A program made the position numbers and the translations under genes. DNA of 64,000 nucleotides. Origin: Roseibacillus sp. Its GTDB lineage: Bacteria > Verrucomicrobiota > Verrucomicrobiia > Verrucomicrobiales > Akkermansiaceae. Under the pieces are notes generated by a model. It was not told the DNA's origin. It searched no databases and was given only the letters and a program-made list of their open reading frames with translations. This document shows positions 9,338 through 17,475 of this stretch, one piece after another (the stretch's first letter is position 1; every line of letters begins with the position of its first letter). The DNA is taken from contig JAKVCR010000044.1 of assembly GCA_022448985.1 (NCBI GenBank), positions 1 to 64,000 on the forward strand, in the 5' to 3' direction.

Positions 9338-9487
9338 TTACTCATTCTCTCCCCGGGGAACCACCTCGGAAGCGGGTGAGGATCCGGATCGGCTTCCGTC
9401 GAAGACTCCCCGTCCCGCGACATAACCCACGATCAGGCCCACCGCCACGCCAGCCAGCAACATCCAGATAGAATAGCGGGGAGCCAT
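9338..9487 (-). CDS. 49-aa single-pass membrane miniprotein
   Basis: Small reading frame, 49 codons plus TAA, read from the ATG at 9487. It begins MAPRYSIWMLLAG and has one hydrophobic helix of about 17 residues rich in small residues (GVAVGLIVGYVAG, a glycine-zipper-like pattern). A short polar Ser/Arg/Glu tail follows. GGAGG lies 13 bases upstream of the ATG, a rather long spacing. It fills the otherwise empty gap between the MBL nuclease (ends 9309) and cysQ. No family is recognised; the start and the reality of the gene rest on composition and position. Confidence 0.5.
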   Translation of the reverse strand: MAPRYSIWMLLAGVAVGLIVGYVAGRGVFDGSRSGSSPASEVVPRGENE

Positions 9488-9582
9488 GGATTGAGTCTAT
9501 CCCTCCATCACCAGGCGATGCAACTGCGCGGCAGGTGGATCCTATCCCGACCACCCTCCATCCAGTCCCCCTGGCGCTACGT

Positions 9583-10368
9583 TTACTCTACAATAAAATA
9601 AGGATTGAGAAGATTCTCCTTATTGTAGGACAGCGGCTTGCGGGTCTCTGCATTGAGGACCTGCTTGCCCGCAGCGGCAGCCACCGCCTGTGCGGCCCCC
9701 GTGTCCCACTCCATGGTGGGCCCAAAACGCGGGTAGACGTCAGCCGCTCCCTCCGCCACCAGACAAAGCTTCAGCGAGCTGCCCGCCGAGAGAAAGTCAA
9801 CCTCCTTACCCTGTTCTCGGAGCTCCTGCACGAAGGCCTCCACCTCGGGAGTAAGGTGCGAACGACTGGCCACCACCTGCACCTGATCCTTCTCCAGGTA
9901 ATGCGGACCACCCATGATGACCTGGGGATTCCCCCCCGTCTCTATCCGCCAGGATCCGGCATTCTCCACGCCAAGATAAAGAGTGTCGTTCACCGGTTGG
10001 TAGACCACTCCAAGAATCGGTTGGCCATTCTCCACCAGCGCAATGTTAACGGTGAACTCGTCGTTCTTCTTGATGAATTCCTTGGTCCCGTCAAGAGGGT
10101 CCACCAGCCAGAAACGCCGCCAGTCACGCCGTTCCCCGTATGCGATCTCCCTGTTTTCCTCGGAGATTACAGGCATTCCCGGGTACCTCGAATCCAGGAA
10201 GGCCATGATGACCTGATTGGCAGCCTTGTCGGCCTCGGTGAGCGGAGAGTCGTCCCCCTTGTATTCGACCTCAAAGTCGCGCCCATATACCTCCAGGATC
10301 TTCGCACCTGCCACCCGCGCCGCCTCCATCAGCGGCCCAATCGGCACCCCATGCGCTTCATCAATCAC
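9583..10368 (-). CDS. cysQ: 3'(2'),5'-bisphosphate nucleotidase
   Basis: Mg2+-dependent phosphatase that removes the 3'-phosphate from PAP/PAPS, a by-product of sulfate assimilation; inositol monophosphatase superfamily, 261 aa. Metal-site motifs are in order: SPLTEADKAAN near 41-51, SEEN at 69-72, DPLDGTKEF at 90-98 and WDTGAAQAVAAAAG near 220. KKNDEFTVNIAL is typical of CysQ rather than SuhB. It is 43 bp downstream of the aminotransferase gene on the same strand and may be co-transcribed. Confidence 0.93.
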   Translation of the reverse strand: MIDEAHGVPIGPLMEAARVAGAKILEVYGRDFEVEYKGDDSPLTEADKAANQVIMAFLDSRYPGMPVISEENREIAYGERRDWRRFWLVDPLDGTKEFIKKNDEFTVNIALVENGQPILGVVYQPVNDTLYLGVENAGSWRIETGGNPQVIMGGPHYLEKDQVQVVASRSHLTPEVEAFVQELREQGKEVDFLSAGSSLKLCLVAEGAADVYPRFGPTMEWDTGAAQAVAAAAGKQVLNAETRKPLSYNKENLLNPYFIVE

Positions 10369-10410
10369 GATCTCTGATCTCCAATTGACTAATTCCCGCT
10401 CCGCAGGGCC

Positions 10411-11583
10411 CTAGTGTGCGCGACAGAACTCCTCGAAACGCGTGATGCCTTCGTTAAGCACATCGAGAGTAGTGCAATAACTCAGACGCACCGCGGCATC
10501 GTGCCCAAAAGCGATGCCCGGCACCGCTGCAACCTTGTAGCGGGTCAGGAGCTTGTCACAGAGATTCTGTGACTTGAGTCCGATCGGTTCGCAATTGACG
10601 AAGAAGTAGAAGGCGCCCCCGGGATTCTGCACGCTCACATTCGGAATCGCACTCAGGCGGGCATAAACGAACTGCCGACGCACGTCGTATTCATTGCGCA
10701 TGTCCTCCACGAAGTCCTGCGGACCGCTCAGGGCGGCCAGTGCGCCGTACTGCGCAAAGGTGGTGGCGTTGGAAGTGGTATGACTTTGAATCTTGGAGAT
10801 CGCCGCGGCCATCTCAGGCGGAGCAGCGGTATAACCCAACCGCCAACCAGTCATGGAATAGGCCTTGGCAAAGCCGTGGCAAATCACGGTAAGTCCCTTC
10901 AGTTCCTCGCTGATGGAGGCGATGCTCACATGTTTCTGCCCATCGTAGATGAGTTTCTCGTAAATCTCATCGGAAAGGATGACGATGTCCTCGTAGGAAG
11001 CCACCTCCCCGATGGCCCGGAGTTCCTCCTCGGTATAGACCGCTCCGGTGGGGTTGCCCGGGGAATTGATGATGACCATCTTGGTCCGTGGCGTCATCGC
11101 CTCCTCAAACTGCTCGGCGGTCATCTTCCAGCCATTCTCTTCGGTGGTTTCCACAACGACTGGCTCTGCCCCGCAGAGACGCACCATCTCGGGATAGCTC
11201 ACCCAGTACGGTCCGGGAATAATCACCTCATCCCCCTCATCGCACATCGCCATGATGGCGTTCATGCAGGCCTGCTTGCCCCCCGAAGTGACACAGATCT
11301 GCTTGGGCTCATATTCCAGGCCGTTGTCGGCGAGGAGTTTCCCGGCAATGGCCTCACGCAACTCAGGGATACCGGCTGCCGGGGTATACTTGGTCTTACC
11401 ATCCTGGAGAGCCTTGACCGCCGCCGCCTTGATGTGGTCGGGGGTATCCATTTCAGGCTCACCGCCAGCGAGGCCATAGACCTCATCGCCTTGTGCCCGC
11501 AGGGCCTTGGCCTGATTGGTGACTGCCAGAGTGAGGGAGGGAGTGACCCCTTGAACGCGTGAAGAAAGAGAATCTGGATCCAT
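10411..11583 (-). CDS. Aspartate-type aminotransferase, class I
   Basis: PLP-dependent aminotransferase of fold type I, subgroup 1-gamma, 390 aa. It is most likely aspartate aminotransferase (oxaloacetate/glutamate exchange) or a closely related aromatic or prephenate enzyme. Visible are YTPAAGIPELREAIA, NSPGNPTGAVY (substrate carboxylate contact), DEIYEKLIYDG and the PLP-lysine segment FAKAYSMTGWRLGY. The C-terminus has RLSYCTT, with the arginine that binds the alpha-carboxylate. Aspartate-family genes lysC and hom are elsewhere in the window, which fits but does not prove this substrate. Confidence 0.9.
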   Translation of the reverse strand: MDPDSLSSRVQGVTPSLTLAVTNQAKALRAQGDEVYGLAGGEPEMDTPDHIKAAAVKALQDGKTKYTPAAGIPELREAIAGKLLADNGLEYEPKQICVTSGGKQACMNAIMAMCDEGDEVIIPGPYWVSYPEMVRLCGAEPVVVETTEENGWKMTAEQFEEAMTPRTKMVIINSPGNPTGAVYTEEELRAIGEVASYEDIVILSDEIYEKLIYDGQKHVSIASISEELKGLTVICHGFAKAYSMTGWRLGYTAAPPEMAAAISKIQSHTTSNATTFAQYGALAALSGPQDFVEDMRNEYDVRRQFVYARLSAIPNVSVQNPGGAFYFFVNCEPIGLKSQNLCDKLLTRYKVAAVPGIAFGHDAAVRLSYCTTLDVLNEGITRFEEFCRAH

Positions 11584-11704
11584 CTGAAAGAGTCTGTGCC
11601 TGGGCTGAGATTACCGCCGAGGAGGCGGAGTCACGGACGCTGGGCGAACACACTCCCCTCCGGAGCGGGGGCACTTCATAGCGCTGCTCCTCCCGGATGC
11701 AAGC

Positions 11705-11720
11705 GGAATTCAGGAATTCA
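11705..11720. repeat. Tandem direct repeat GGAATTCA x2
   Basis: Two perfect adjacent 8-bp copies, between the 3' end of the coiled-coil gene and the start of the aminotransferase gene on the minus strand. Probably trivial; it could be part of the aminotransferase promoter region. Confidence 0.4.
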
Positions 11721-11727
11721 GCCGCGG

Positions 11728-14700
11728 TTAAGGCGCTCGGCCATACTTCTCCTTGTGCAGGACACGGGCCTGCTTCTGCCAGCCATCACGCCGAACGCGA
11801 TCCCGCAGCTTGAGTTCCTCGCTGATCGCCCTGACCTGAGGGGCCCGCCATTCCACAACCTGTCGATAGGTATAAATGCCAACTTCATGGAGCCGCCCGC
11901 AGATGACCTCCCCGACCCCCTGAAGCCTGGTCAGGTCGTCAATTTCGGCCGGAGCCTTGAGATAAATCCGCCCCAAGCGGGGGTCCTCGACCAAGTTCCT
12001 TTTCCCTCCGGACGGCAGCTTGACCACCGGATCAGGTGGAACCTCCAGGCGCAGTGGCTTTGTCACCCGCTTCGCGGGCCGTTTCATCGCGGTGAGTTCC
12101 GCCCGCAGTTCACTGGCAGCAGCGGCACTGCGCTTTCCTTTCTCTCTCTCAACCTCCAATTCCGCCCTCAGGGCCGTCTCCGTTTCGAGGCGGGCGTTCT
12201 CGGCAGCCTCCTCCACTTCTCTTCGTGTTTCGGCGACAGCCTCACGAATGGCCTCCTCGCGCCCAGCTCTGAGAGCTGCGGCCTCCTCGCCGAGGAGCCG
12301 CTGCGTTTCGACCGAGACCGCCGAAGCCGTTTCTACCGATTCGAATTTTCCCGCGAGTGACTTGTAGTCCCCCAGCGACTTGGCCAGGTCCACTTGCGTA
12401 CGCCGGAGGCGTTCCTCGGCTGAAATCACCCGGCCCTGTAATTCAGACAGGGCTCCGAGCTTCTGTTCGGCCTCAACCAGCTCGCTGCGCAATCCATGCA
12501 TCTCCCGCCGCAGTACGCGAGCCGCATCTTCCATCTGCTGCCGCTCACGTTGCTGATCTCCCAGTTCGTGCAGGAGACGGTCCTTCTCCGCCTTCATCTG
12601 CCTGACAACCACCTCTGCCTTGCTGTCACCCGAGAGGATGGCCATGTGCTGGTGGAGCTCTTTCTTTTCTTCGCGGAGGCGGTGCAGTTCGTCAGCCCAC
12701 TTCATCTCGGCCGCCTTACGCCGTTCCAGTTCCTTATGCTCGTGTTCGTGCTCCTGGCGAGCCAGGTCAAAATCCATCCGGACTTGTTCCATCTCAGCAC
12801 GAGCGGCCAGAACCTGCTCCTCCAGCACGTCCCTGGTTCCGGACAACTCTTCCAGTTCGCCGGTGGCCCTCGTGACAAGCTCCTCCAGCTGGCCCACCCT
12901 GGATTTGAGGCCATCCTTCTCCTCCTGCATCTCCATCAGTGAGCGTTCCGCCTCTCCCCGTGACTCACGCAGCCCGACAAGCTCTCTCTCGAGTTTTCCC
13001 TTCTCATCCAGCACCCCGTGGAGCTTGGACTCCGTTTTACTGGCGCCCGCCTGGGCTCTCACGAGAATGCGTTCCAGATCCGAGCGCTCTGCAGCCAGAC
13101 GGGCCAGTTCACTCGATCCCTCTTCTTGTTCCTGGCGAATGTCCACCAACTGCTTTTCAAGATCAACACCCCTGCTGCGCAATTCCTCCAACCGCGCTGA
13201 AGCCTTTTGCTTTTCGTCATTCCGCAACCTGATTTCAGACTCCAGTTTCCCGGACAACTCCCTCCCTTTCTCCCCCAGGCGGGCCAGCTCCGCCTCCTTC
13301 TCGTCACGCTCGCGTGTCACTCCCTCCATCCGCTTTGCAAGCGCTTCCCGCCCCTCCTGGACCTCTGCAAGCTCTCTCGTGAGCTGTTCACATCTTTCCT
13401 TCTGGCCCTCCGACTCCCTGCTGAGGTGGTCCGCCATTTCCTGATGCTGGATCCTGAGTTTCTTCAACTCCTCAGCACCTTGATCGTGCTCCTCTTTAAC
13501 TCCTGCAAGTTTCTCTTCCAGTCCCACCCGTTCCCCTCGCAGTTGCTCCAAGTCCCCCTCCAGCCTCGCCCTCTCTTTTGTCCGCCCCTTTTCCATGGTC
13601 TCCAGGTCCGCCATCAGGGCTACACGTTCCTTCTGCAGGGAAGACAGCTCCCGAACCTTCCCATCGCGTTCCCCTTCGAGCGCCTTGAATGACTTCTCGA
13701 GTTCGTCCCTTGCCTTCTGCACGACAGAAAGATCCTTTTCCAACCGTTCCCCCTCCTGCTGACGGCCCTTGACCTCGGCCTGCAGCCTGCGATCCAGTTC
13801 ATCGCGCTCCTGCCCCAGGATCGCCAGCTCAGCCACCTTCTCGTCGCGCTCCTTCGTGATCGCACTGAGTTTTTTCTCCACTCCATCCCTCGCATTGCGA
13901 AGTTCCCCAATCTCCTTTCCCGTTTTCCGGGCCTCGGATCCCTTTTCAGCGAGCTCGGATTCCAGCTTCGTCCGGGACGCGGCCAGTTCATCTACTTCTG
14001 AAATCTTTCTCTGCAGTCGCCGATCAAGGTCTCCCACCTTCTTCTCAAGACCGCTCACCACGCGTCTGGTGGTCTTCTCCTGGGCCCCCAGCTTCTTTTG
14101 CAGATCACGCTCGGTGGCCACCAGCTTCTTCTCCAGCGTCCGCTTCTCGATCTTGAATTTCTTACGCTCCGACTTGATGTCCGACGCCCGCGATCCGGAA
14201 GTCCTGGCCGCCACCTCCTGCACCCCATCGACCTCACCCTTGGCTCCGGCCCTGATGGGCCTCTTCTCTTCCTCCGCCGAAGAGTCCCCGGAGGCCAGCT
14301 TCCTTTCCAGTTCCTCCTTCGCCAGGCTGAGTTTAACCAGGTCCCCGGAAAGACTCTCTTTCTCCTTGGCCGATTCGGCCAGACTGGCCTCGGCCTTCTC
14401 CCGCTCCTTGCGGGCAGCCTTCAGGATCTTCTCCAGTTCCTCATTGTCCCGACGCAAGGCCGCCATCTTCCCATCCAGATCCGGGGAAGACGGTACGGTT
14501 CCACCCTCCGCTGCAGCCTCCTGATACAGCTTGAACTGTTCCCGCTCCTTGCTCAGCGCAATCTCGACCTCCTGAGTCACCCGCTCAGCCTCCTGAAGGC
14601 GCCGCCGCGATTCCATCGAACCTGCCCGATGCTTACCCCAGGCAATCCAGCCATAGGCGATTCCCAGTAGTCCCGCTGGCACCACCAGAAGCAGGCTGTA

Positions 14701-14739
14701 GAGGCCATAATTGACCAGGAAGTAAGTAATCGCGTCCAT
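11728..14739 (-). CDS. Membrane-anchored giant coiled-coil protein with C-terminal H3TH domain
   Basis: 1003 aa. A short N-terminus precedes one hydrophobic helix (about residues 12-33, SLLLVVPAGLLGIAYGWIAW). Residues of roughly 40-900 are almost pure heptad coiled coil rich in Glu, Lys, Arg, Leu. The last 70 residues form a helix-hairpin-helix unit (LTRLQGVGEVICGRLHEVGI, then RDGWQKQARVL) like the COG3743 'flap-endonuclease-like 5' nuclease' H3TH domain, which usually binds DNA or other macromolecules without nuclease residues. A basic stretch (KRPAKRVTKPLRLEV) precedes it. The gene lies 27 bp downstream of an OmpA/BON-like gene, almost certainly one operon. Probable role: link between envelope and nucleoid or a structural filament, by inference only. 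Confidence 0.85.
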   Translation of the reverse strand: MDAITYFLVNYGLYSLLLVVPAGLLGIAYGWIAWGKHRAGSMESRRRLQEAERVTQEVEIALSKEREQFKLYQEAAAEGGTVPSSPDLDGKMAALRRDNEELEKILKAARKEREKAEASLAESAKEKESLSGDLVKLSLAKEELERKLASGDSSAEEEKRPIRAGAKGEVDGVQEVAARTSGSRASDIKSERKKFKIEKRTLEKKLVATERDLQKKLGAQEKTTRRVVSGLEKKVGDLDRRLQRKISEVDELAASRTKLESELAEKGSEARKTGKEIGELRNARDGVEKKLSAITKERDEKVAELAILGQERDELDRRLQAEVKGRQQEGERLEKDLSVVQKARDELEKSFKALEGERDGKVRELSSLQKERVALMADLETMEKGRTKERARLEGDLEQLRGERVGLEEKLAGVKEEHDQGAEELKKLRIQHQEMADHLSRESEGQKERCEQLTRELAEVQEGREALAKRMEGVTRERDEKEAELARLGEKGRELSGKLESEIRLRNDEKQKASARLEELRSRGVDLEKQLVDIRQEQEEGSSELARLAAERSDLERILVRAQAGASKTESKLHGVLDEKGKLERELVGLRESRGEAERSLMEMQEEKDGLKSRVGQLEELVTRATGELEELSGTRDVLEEQVLAARAEMEQVRMDFDLARQEHEHEHKELERRKAAEMKWADELHRLREEKKELHQHMAILSGDSKAEVVVRQMKAEKDRLLHELGDQQRERQQMEDAARVLRREMHGLRSELVEAEQKLGALSELQGRVISAEERLRRTQVDLAKSLGDYKSLAGKFESVETASAVSVETQRLLGEEAAALRAGREEAIREAVAETRREVEEAAENARLETETALRAELEVEREKGKRSAAAASELRAELTAMKRPAKRVTKPLRLEVPPDPVVKLPSGGKRNLVEDPRLGRIYLKAPAEIDDLTRLQGVGEVICGRLHEVGIYTYRQVVEWRAPQVRAISEELKLRDRVRRDGWQKQARVLHKEKYGRAP

Positions 14740-14766
14740 CCGGATATTCTGTCCTGAGCTCTCCCT

Positions 14767-15777
14767 CTACTTCACTACGATCTCAACCTGATTGTCGCGG
14801 TCTCCCTCCGGAGCCACACTGAAGGGAACGATCTCGATTTGACCAACCGGCACACCATGATCCACCAGAATCTTCACTACAACCTCTGCCCGGATGCGAG
14901 CCAACTGGCTGTTCACAGTCGCGTTCCCATCACGCGCCGGATGCCCTCCTACCGCATAGCGGGCCCTTTCCCCCGCCGTGATAATGGCCCGGGCTGCCAG
15001 GATGACCTTGTCCCGGTCCGCGCTCAGGAGCTGCCCGCTGCCCGGCCGGAAGGTCACCACATTTGAGTCCAGCTTCCGCCGTAATTGTTCAAGGACCACC
15101 TCATCGCTCAGCGAATACGGCTGGTAGCCTGGAAAGTGATATGGCGACGACCGGAGGCTGAAATCATCGAAAACCATATCCTTGGGGACAACCCCGCTCG
15201 CCTTGGAGAGCCAGTCGCTCCGTAGTCCAGCGGTGGCATCACCACGCATGATCAGACTGCCCTTGTGCAGCTCCACACTGCGATCACCCGGCTCGCGGAA
15301 ATAGTAGATGAGAAAGTCCTCCCAGTCCCGGAGCCCCCCGGGGTCTCCCACTATCTCACGCCGCTCCAACCCATCGTCCCATCCCTCCGTCATCTCCAGG
15401 GGCTCGGGAAGCCGAACCGCCAGACCCTCGGTCACTACCCCCGTTGCGGCAAACCGCCCTCCCCTCCTCTCGACGCGCAACCATCCAGGGGGGCGAAGCC
15501 GTTCTCCCTTCCTTGTCACCCGCACACCCGATAAGGCATCAACCCGGGCGACCACCCGCGCGCGATGTTCATCAGATTCGACCCTCCCGGAGATCACGGC
15601 ATCAAGATAATCAAGATGCACCGCCGGGGTAACTACTCCTTCCTCCTCCAGGATTTCCTTCACCTGAGCCTCCAACCCCGGCTTGAGATGCTCAAGAAAA
15701 TGCTGCTTATGGAAGTAGCCGATGCTGGGGATCAGCAGCAAGATCGCCAACACCACGAACCTTTTCACGGCGTGCAT
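14767..15777 (-). CDS. OmpA-family envelope protein with N-terminal anchor and BON-like region
   Basis: 336 aa from the ATG at 15777; an upstream start at 15804 would add nine residues. One hydrophobic N-terminal helix (VKRFVVLAILLLIPSIGYF) anchors it. A BON-like segment follows (VHLDYLDAVISGRVESDEHRARV...LSGVRVTRKGE). The C-terminal third is OmpA-like: VTFRPGSGQLLSADRDKV, then NSQLARIRAEVVVKILVDHGV and NQVEIVVK, though the peptidoglycan-binding consensus is weak. The helix + BON + OmpA order resembles mycobacterial OmpATb. It is the first gene of a pair with the downstream coiled-coil protein; the two likely work together in the envelope. Confidence 0.78.
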   Translation of the reverse strand: MHAVKRFVVLAILLLIPSIGYFHKQHFLEHLKPGLEAQVKEILEEEGVVTPAVHLDYLDAVISGRVESDEHRARVVARVDALSGVRVTRKGERLRPPGWLRVERRGGRFAATGVVTEGLAVRLPEPLEMTEGWDDGLERREIVGDPGGLRDWEDFLIYYFREPGDRSVELHKGSLIMRGDATAGLRSDWLSKASGVVPKDMVFDDFSLRSSPYHFPGYQPYSLSDEVVLEQLRRKLDSNVVTFRPGSGQLLSADRDKVILAARAIITAGERARYAVGGHPARDGNATVNSQLARIRAEVVVKILVDHGVPVGQIEIVPFSVAPEGDRDNQVEIVVK

Positions 15778-15898
15778 GCTCGACGAGGGACAGGCTGGCG
15801 ACAAAAGAAAAATTCGGGATCCACCTGCAACTCCATCGAAAGAGCCCTGATCCCACCCAGAAGCCTGCCCTCAAATCCCTCCGAGGCAGATTCCAGGC

Positions 15899-16738
15899 CT
15901 ATGCAAGCCCTCCCTTCGCAGAGATCCACTTCCCCTTCTTCTTCACGACTTCAAAATCCAGGCCTGCTGTCCGGCCAGCTTCTTCGGTTTCCGCCCACTG
16001 TTCGCGGAGGACCCCGGAAAGTATAAAAACGCATCCCGGTCCGAGAGCCCGGCGGATCTTGCCGAAAGAGACCTGCAGAACATCGGCAAAGAGATTGGCC
16101 GCCACTACTTCATACTGCTGTTCGGTACTCCACTCCCGTATGTCTACCTCCTTCACCTGCACCCCGTTCGCCTCATTCCGCTCCACATTATGACGTGCCA
16201 CCTCGACCGCCTGAGGATCAAAATCAAGCGCCTCACACTCCTCTGCCCCAAGCAGATTCGCTGCAATGGCAAGCACTCCGCTCCCGCAGCCGAGATCCAG
16301 CATCCGCCAGTGTCGTCCCTTCCGCGCTCTGGCCTCGTCGGCCAGAAATCGCAGGCACGCGGCAGTGGTGGGATGATCCCCGGTACCAAACGCCATTTCT
16401 GGTGGAATACTCACCACCACGCGGCCCTCGTGGAGCTCCAGCAGTTCACGCAGACCCGGGGGGGTCACTTCTGCAGTTACAAGGAGACTTCCGCGGATCT
16501 TGATGGGCGGCCCGGGATCGGCCGAAAGAGCCACCCAGTTTTTATCCGCCACTTCCTTGACCAACCCGCCAAACTGAGCCGCGATCTCCAAAGCCTGCAC
16601 TTCCTCCTCACAATAGACATCGACCCGCACCGACTTGCCTCCCTTGAGCCAGGTCATAACCGCATTCCGATTCCCGTGGAAACGCTCTTCCCAGGCGTCC
16701 TCCCACTTTGCAGCCGACAATTTCGACCAAACCCACAT
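15899..16738 (-). CDS. prmA: Ribosomal protein L11 methyltransferase
   Basis: SAM-dependent methyltransferase for L11, 279 aa. I start it at the ATG at 16738 (MWVWSKLSAAKWEDAWEERF); a TTG five codons upstream is possible. The N-terminal substrate domain is followed by PPEMAFGTGDHPTT, diagnostic of PrmA, then the SAM motif LDLGCGSGVLAIAA and an acidic LDFDPQAVEVA loop. The catalytic segment VVAANLFADVL follows. The downstream OmpA-like gene is 121 bp away on the same strand. Confidence 0.94.
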   Translation of the reverse strand: MWVWSKLSAAKWEDAWEERFHGNRNAVMTWLKGGKSVRVDVYCEEEVQALEIAAQFGGLVKEVADKNWVALSADPGPPIKIRGSLLVTAEVTPPGLRELLELHEGRVVVSIPPEMAFGTGDHPTTAACLRFLADEARARKGRHWRMLDLGCGSGVLAIAANLLGAEECEALDFDPQAVEVARHNVERNEANGVQVKEVDIREWSTEQQYEVVAANLFADVLQVSFGKIRRALGPGCVFILSGVLREQWAETEEAGRTAGLDFEVVKKKGKWISAKGGLA

Positions 16739-16808
16739 ACGGCTTTGAGCCAATCAAATATGACGGAGATGGAGAACAAAAAATCCACGGTCCCTGAAAC
16801 ACCGCCGT

Positions 16809-17207
16809 CTAACTGGTCTTCTGTGTCAACTGGCACAAGGCACCTACGAGCTTATCCTGCTCCCCCTCGAAGTGGTACCCGATGAGGGACGCTCGATGTT
16901 CATCTGCAATGGCCCAGACATTGAGGGTCTTGCTTGCTCCGAAGAAGGAAAGAACCCGCAGGGGATGGTCGCAGGAATACGAGTAATGCGAGCGCCCCTC
17001 ACGGATCGGCATCACCTGCAGGATGCGATCGTCATCAACCAGCCCCAAGGCAGGCGGACAACGGTTCCGTTTCTCTGCCAGCGCCTCTTCGTAGCAGACC
17101 AGTTCGCTTTCCCAGTCAAAGGACTGCAGCAAATCGAGACATTGCCCCACAGTCGGATCCGGGACCGATGCCATGCTACAGTCATGCCGCTGAATCCATG
17201 CCTCCAT
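16809..17207 (-). CDS. Hypothetical protein, 132 aa
   Basis: No family recognised. The composition is that of a soluble globular protein (LDLLQSFDWESELVCYEEAL, then HYSYSCDHPLRVLSFFGA, NVWAIADEHRASLIGYHFEG), with no signal peptide or membrane helix. An internal ATG (MASVPDP) at 17174 would give 121 aa. It is 70 bp upstream of prmA in the same orientation and may share its transcript. The good codon structure and lack of a better frame on either strand support it as a gene. Confidence 0.6.
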   Translation of the reverse strand: MEAWIQRHDCSMASVPDPTVGQCLDLLQSFDWESELVCYEEALAEKRNRCPPALGLVDDDRILQVMPIREGRSHYSYSCDHPLRVLSFFGASKTLNVWAIADEHRASLIGYHFEGEQDKLVGALCQLTQKTS

Positions 17208-17428
17208 TCAGGCCCTTCTCTCGTTCCTCTCCGCCAATGTCCAGCCTGGAAGCAGGGAGAGAATTGACCCGGGAAAGGCCCTCTCCATTATTGCAAGGAA
17301 TTCCCTTTTCCAACCCGTCCCTTCATCGCTGCCGCTGGCTCAGGATCGGAGGGCGTTCATTGACTGGTAATTCTAATTCTGAAGCTTGTGGGGAGGCCGC
17401 ATTAAAGGTAATTAAAGGAAGCATTTTT

Positions 17429-17456
17429 TTGCACTTATAGAACTATTTGATAACTT
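17429..17456 (+). promoter_or_regulatory. AT-rich region with candidate promoter before the PSD1 gene
   Basis: The segment 17380-17460 is clearly AT-rich compared with its surroundings. TTGCAC (17429-17434), a 16-bp spacer and TAACTT (17451-17456) make a weak promoter match 19 bases before the ATG at 17476. Confidence 0.3.
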
Positions 17457-17475
17457 TATCAGGACGGGTTCACCG

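Noticed and set aside
9535-10377. 280-aa plus-strand frame over cysQ
   Set aside because: Antisense to a gene with complete catalytic motifs; no family features.
13769-14524. 251-aa Ser-rich plus-strand frame
   Set aside because: Antisense shadow of the coiled-coil gene; heptad codons for Glu/Lys/Leu produce long Ser/Phe-rich frames on the other strand.
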